A stretch of DNA of 64,000 bases from Pseudomonas fluorescens. Its GTDB lineage: Bacteria; Pseudomonadota; Gammaproteobacteria; Pseudomonadales; Pseudomonadaceae. How positions within the stretch are numbered: the first letter of the stretch is position 1; each line of letters opens with the position of its first letter. The stretch is taken from assembly GCF_902497895.1 (NCBI RefSeq), contig NZ_CABVHQ010000001.1, positions 174,215 through 238,214 of the forward strand, written 5' to 3'. The translations under genes were made by a program, and so were the position numbers. The notes under the pieces were generated by a model, which had not been told where the DNA came from, made no database searches, and saw only the letters and a list, made by a program, of their open reading frames with translations. Below are positions 63,046-64,000 of this stretch, in pieces.

Positions 63046-63425
63046 GATAAATCCTCTTTTATTCTGCAAACCTGGAAATCAGGTGAGGTTTTCTACTCAT
63101 ATCGCAGGCTGTGAGGCTCGTCTGATGGTCATCATTGACGAAGTTCAGCGGGGAGACGGTGCTGCATCAAGTGTTCAGGCGAACAGTGTTTTAAGATGCA
63201 GAGGTGAATGGGCCATCGCAGCCGGTATCGTTAAATCGTGGGATTGAGCCTAAAGCAACCACGCCAGACTGGAATGGTCCTTTCGCTTCCATTGGCACCT
63301 CCTTTAGTACTGGGAGGGGTAACGGTTGATCAGGCAACACGAGAAACAACGATCCTGGCGAATCTTGAAGGCCGTTGCGGCCTTATCGCAGCCTGGCGGC
63401 AGCTCCTGTAAATCGCGCGCAAAAA
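63046..63425. other. Intergenic region between the alcohol dehydrogenase and rRNA operon
   Basis: No gene is supported. It includes the alcohol dehydrogenase promoter region, a small hairpin AAGGCC-GTTGC-GGCCTT (63368-63384) and a degenerate REP arm (TCGCAGCCTGGCGGCAGCTC) near 63385-63408. Confidence 0.6.
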
Positions 63426-63459
63426 CAAAACCCCTACCTGCATACGCAGATAGGGGTTT
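63426..63459 (-). terminator. rRNA operon terminator
   Basis: ACCCCTACCTGC-ATAC-GCAGATAGGGGT stem (one mismatch) followed on the minus strand by TTTGTTTTTG, about 12 bp beyond the 5S 3' end. Confidence 0.9.
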
Positions 63460-63470
63460 CGGAATTCAAT

Positions 63471-63587
63471 CTTGACGATGACCTACTCTCACATGGGGAA
63501 ACCCCACACTACCATCGGCGATGCATCGTTTCACTGCTGAGTTCGGGATGGGATCAGGTGGTTCCAATGCTCTATGGTCGTCAAGAA
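63471..63587 (-). rRNA. rrf: 5S ribosomal RNA
   Basis: The minus strand reads CTTGACGACCATAGAGCATT, then the conserved GATCCCATCCCGAACTCAG and GTGTGGGGTTTCCCCATGTG, ending in GGTCATCGTCAAG, matching Pseudomonas 5S rRNA. Its ends pair. Exact mature ends may differ by one or two bases. Confidence 0.96.
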
Positions 63588-63739
63588 ATTCGGGAGCCGG
63601 GTCGTCGTCTCTTGCGAGATCACGCTCCAGCGAATGGGTATGCGATAGATTTGTGTGTTCGTGCAAACTTTCGGTTTGTATCGTCTTCACACACCGCAAT
63701 CTGGTGCTCTTTCGAGTCAACAAATTGCTTGGGTGTTAT
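63588..63739 (-). other. 23S-5S internal transcribed spacer
   Basis: About 150 bp between the 23S 3' end and 5S; no tRNA gene seen. Contains processing-type sequence only. Confidence 0.8.
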
Positions 63740-64000
63740 ATGGTCAAGCCTCACGGGCAATTAGTATTGGTTAGCTCAACGCCTCACAGCGCTTACACAC
63801 CCAACCTATCAACGTCGTAGTCTTCGACGGCCCTTCAGGGGACTCAAGGTCCCAGTGAGATCTCATCTTGAGGCTAGTTTCCCGCTTAGATGCTTTCAGC
63901 GGTTATCTATTCCGAACATAGCTACCCGGCAATGCCACTGGCGTGACAACCGGAACACCAGAGGTTCGTCCACTCCGGTCCTCTCGTACTAGGAGCAGCC
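63740..64000 (-). rRNA. rrl: 23S ribosomal RNA (partial, 3' end)
   Basis: The minus strand reads from the window edge GGCTGCTCCTAGTACGAGAG (the sarcin-ricin proximal region, with the conserved GACCGGAGTGGACG) to the 3' terminal GTGAGGCTTGACC near 63741. Only the last 261 or so bases are inside the window; the rest continues beyond 64000. Confidence 0.97.

Overview
This 64 kb window looks like chromosomal DNA of a fluorescent-group Pseudomonas. It has high GC coding sequence, gene order matching known Pseudomonas blocks (cobO-cobB-bluB-cobD; relA-rlmD-cysM-sensor kinase/regulator-gacS-ldhA; oprH-phoP-phoQ; flgBCDE-cheR-cheV-flgA-flgM-flgN-flgZ) and many copies of the REP-type palindromes common in the P. 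fluorescens complex. I see no prophage, plasmid genes, intact insertion sequence or CRISPR array. It is mostly ordinary core genome; the interest lies in regulatory architecture and small non-coding repeat elements.

Layout. 1-3.7 kb: a leftward cobalamin operon (cobO, cobB, bluB, start of cobD) behind a clear cobalamin riboswitch. 3.8-10.8 kb: a PQQ-type sugar dehydrogenase lipoprotein, an O-methyltransferase, two tandem NlpC/P60 hydrolases, hda, a PerM-type permease and a DUF2066 protein. 11.2-13.6 kb: purM-purN-DUF3108. 13.8-20 kb: DUF2058, mazG, relA, rlmD, cysM. 20.1-26.2 kb: a PirS/PirR-like two-component system divergent from gacS and ldhA. 26.3-34.3 kb: small metabolic and stress genes (META lipoprotein, TlpA-like thioredoxin, ArsC family, WrbA, Tag, TtcA, YIP1, SprT, CaiB/BaiF), separated by composite palindromic repeats. 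34.5-37.1 kb: dctA with a sigma-54 promoter and two identical upstream palindromes, divergent from an AraC-family regulator. 37.3-41.9 kb: phoQ-phoP-oprH with a four-fold PhoP box, a dienelactone hydrolase and the phosphopantetheinyl transferase pcpS. 42-48 kb: an RstB/RstA-like system and nrdA, whose promoter carries tandem DnaA and NrdR boxes. 48.5-56.3 kb: flagellar and chemotaxis genes with sigma-54 and sigma-28 promoters. 56.3-63 kb: an MFS transporter, a gamma-glutamylpolyamine synthetase-like enzyme with a candidate operator, a sensorless histidine kinase paired with a REC-TPR protein, and an iron alcohol dehydrogenase. 63.4-64 kb: the distal end of an rRNA operon (5S and the 3' end of 23S, leftward).

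The genes form several regulatory circuits readable from the DNA: B12 feedback on cobO-cobB-bluB-cobD; Mg2+-responsive PhoPQ autoregulation through oprH; NrdR/DnaA control of ribonucleotide reductase; and the RpoN/FliA flagellar hierarchy. Intergenic space is heavily colonised by palindromic elements of at least three end types, one of which now encodes the C-terminus of CobB.
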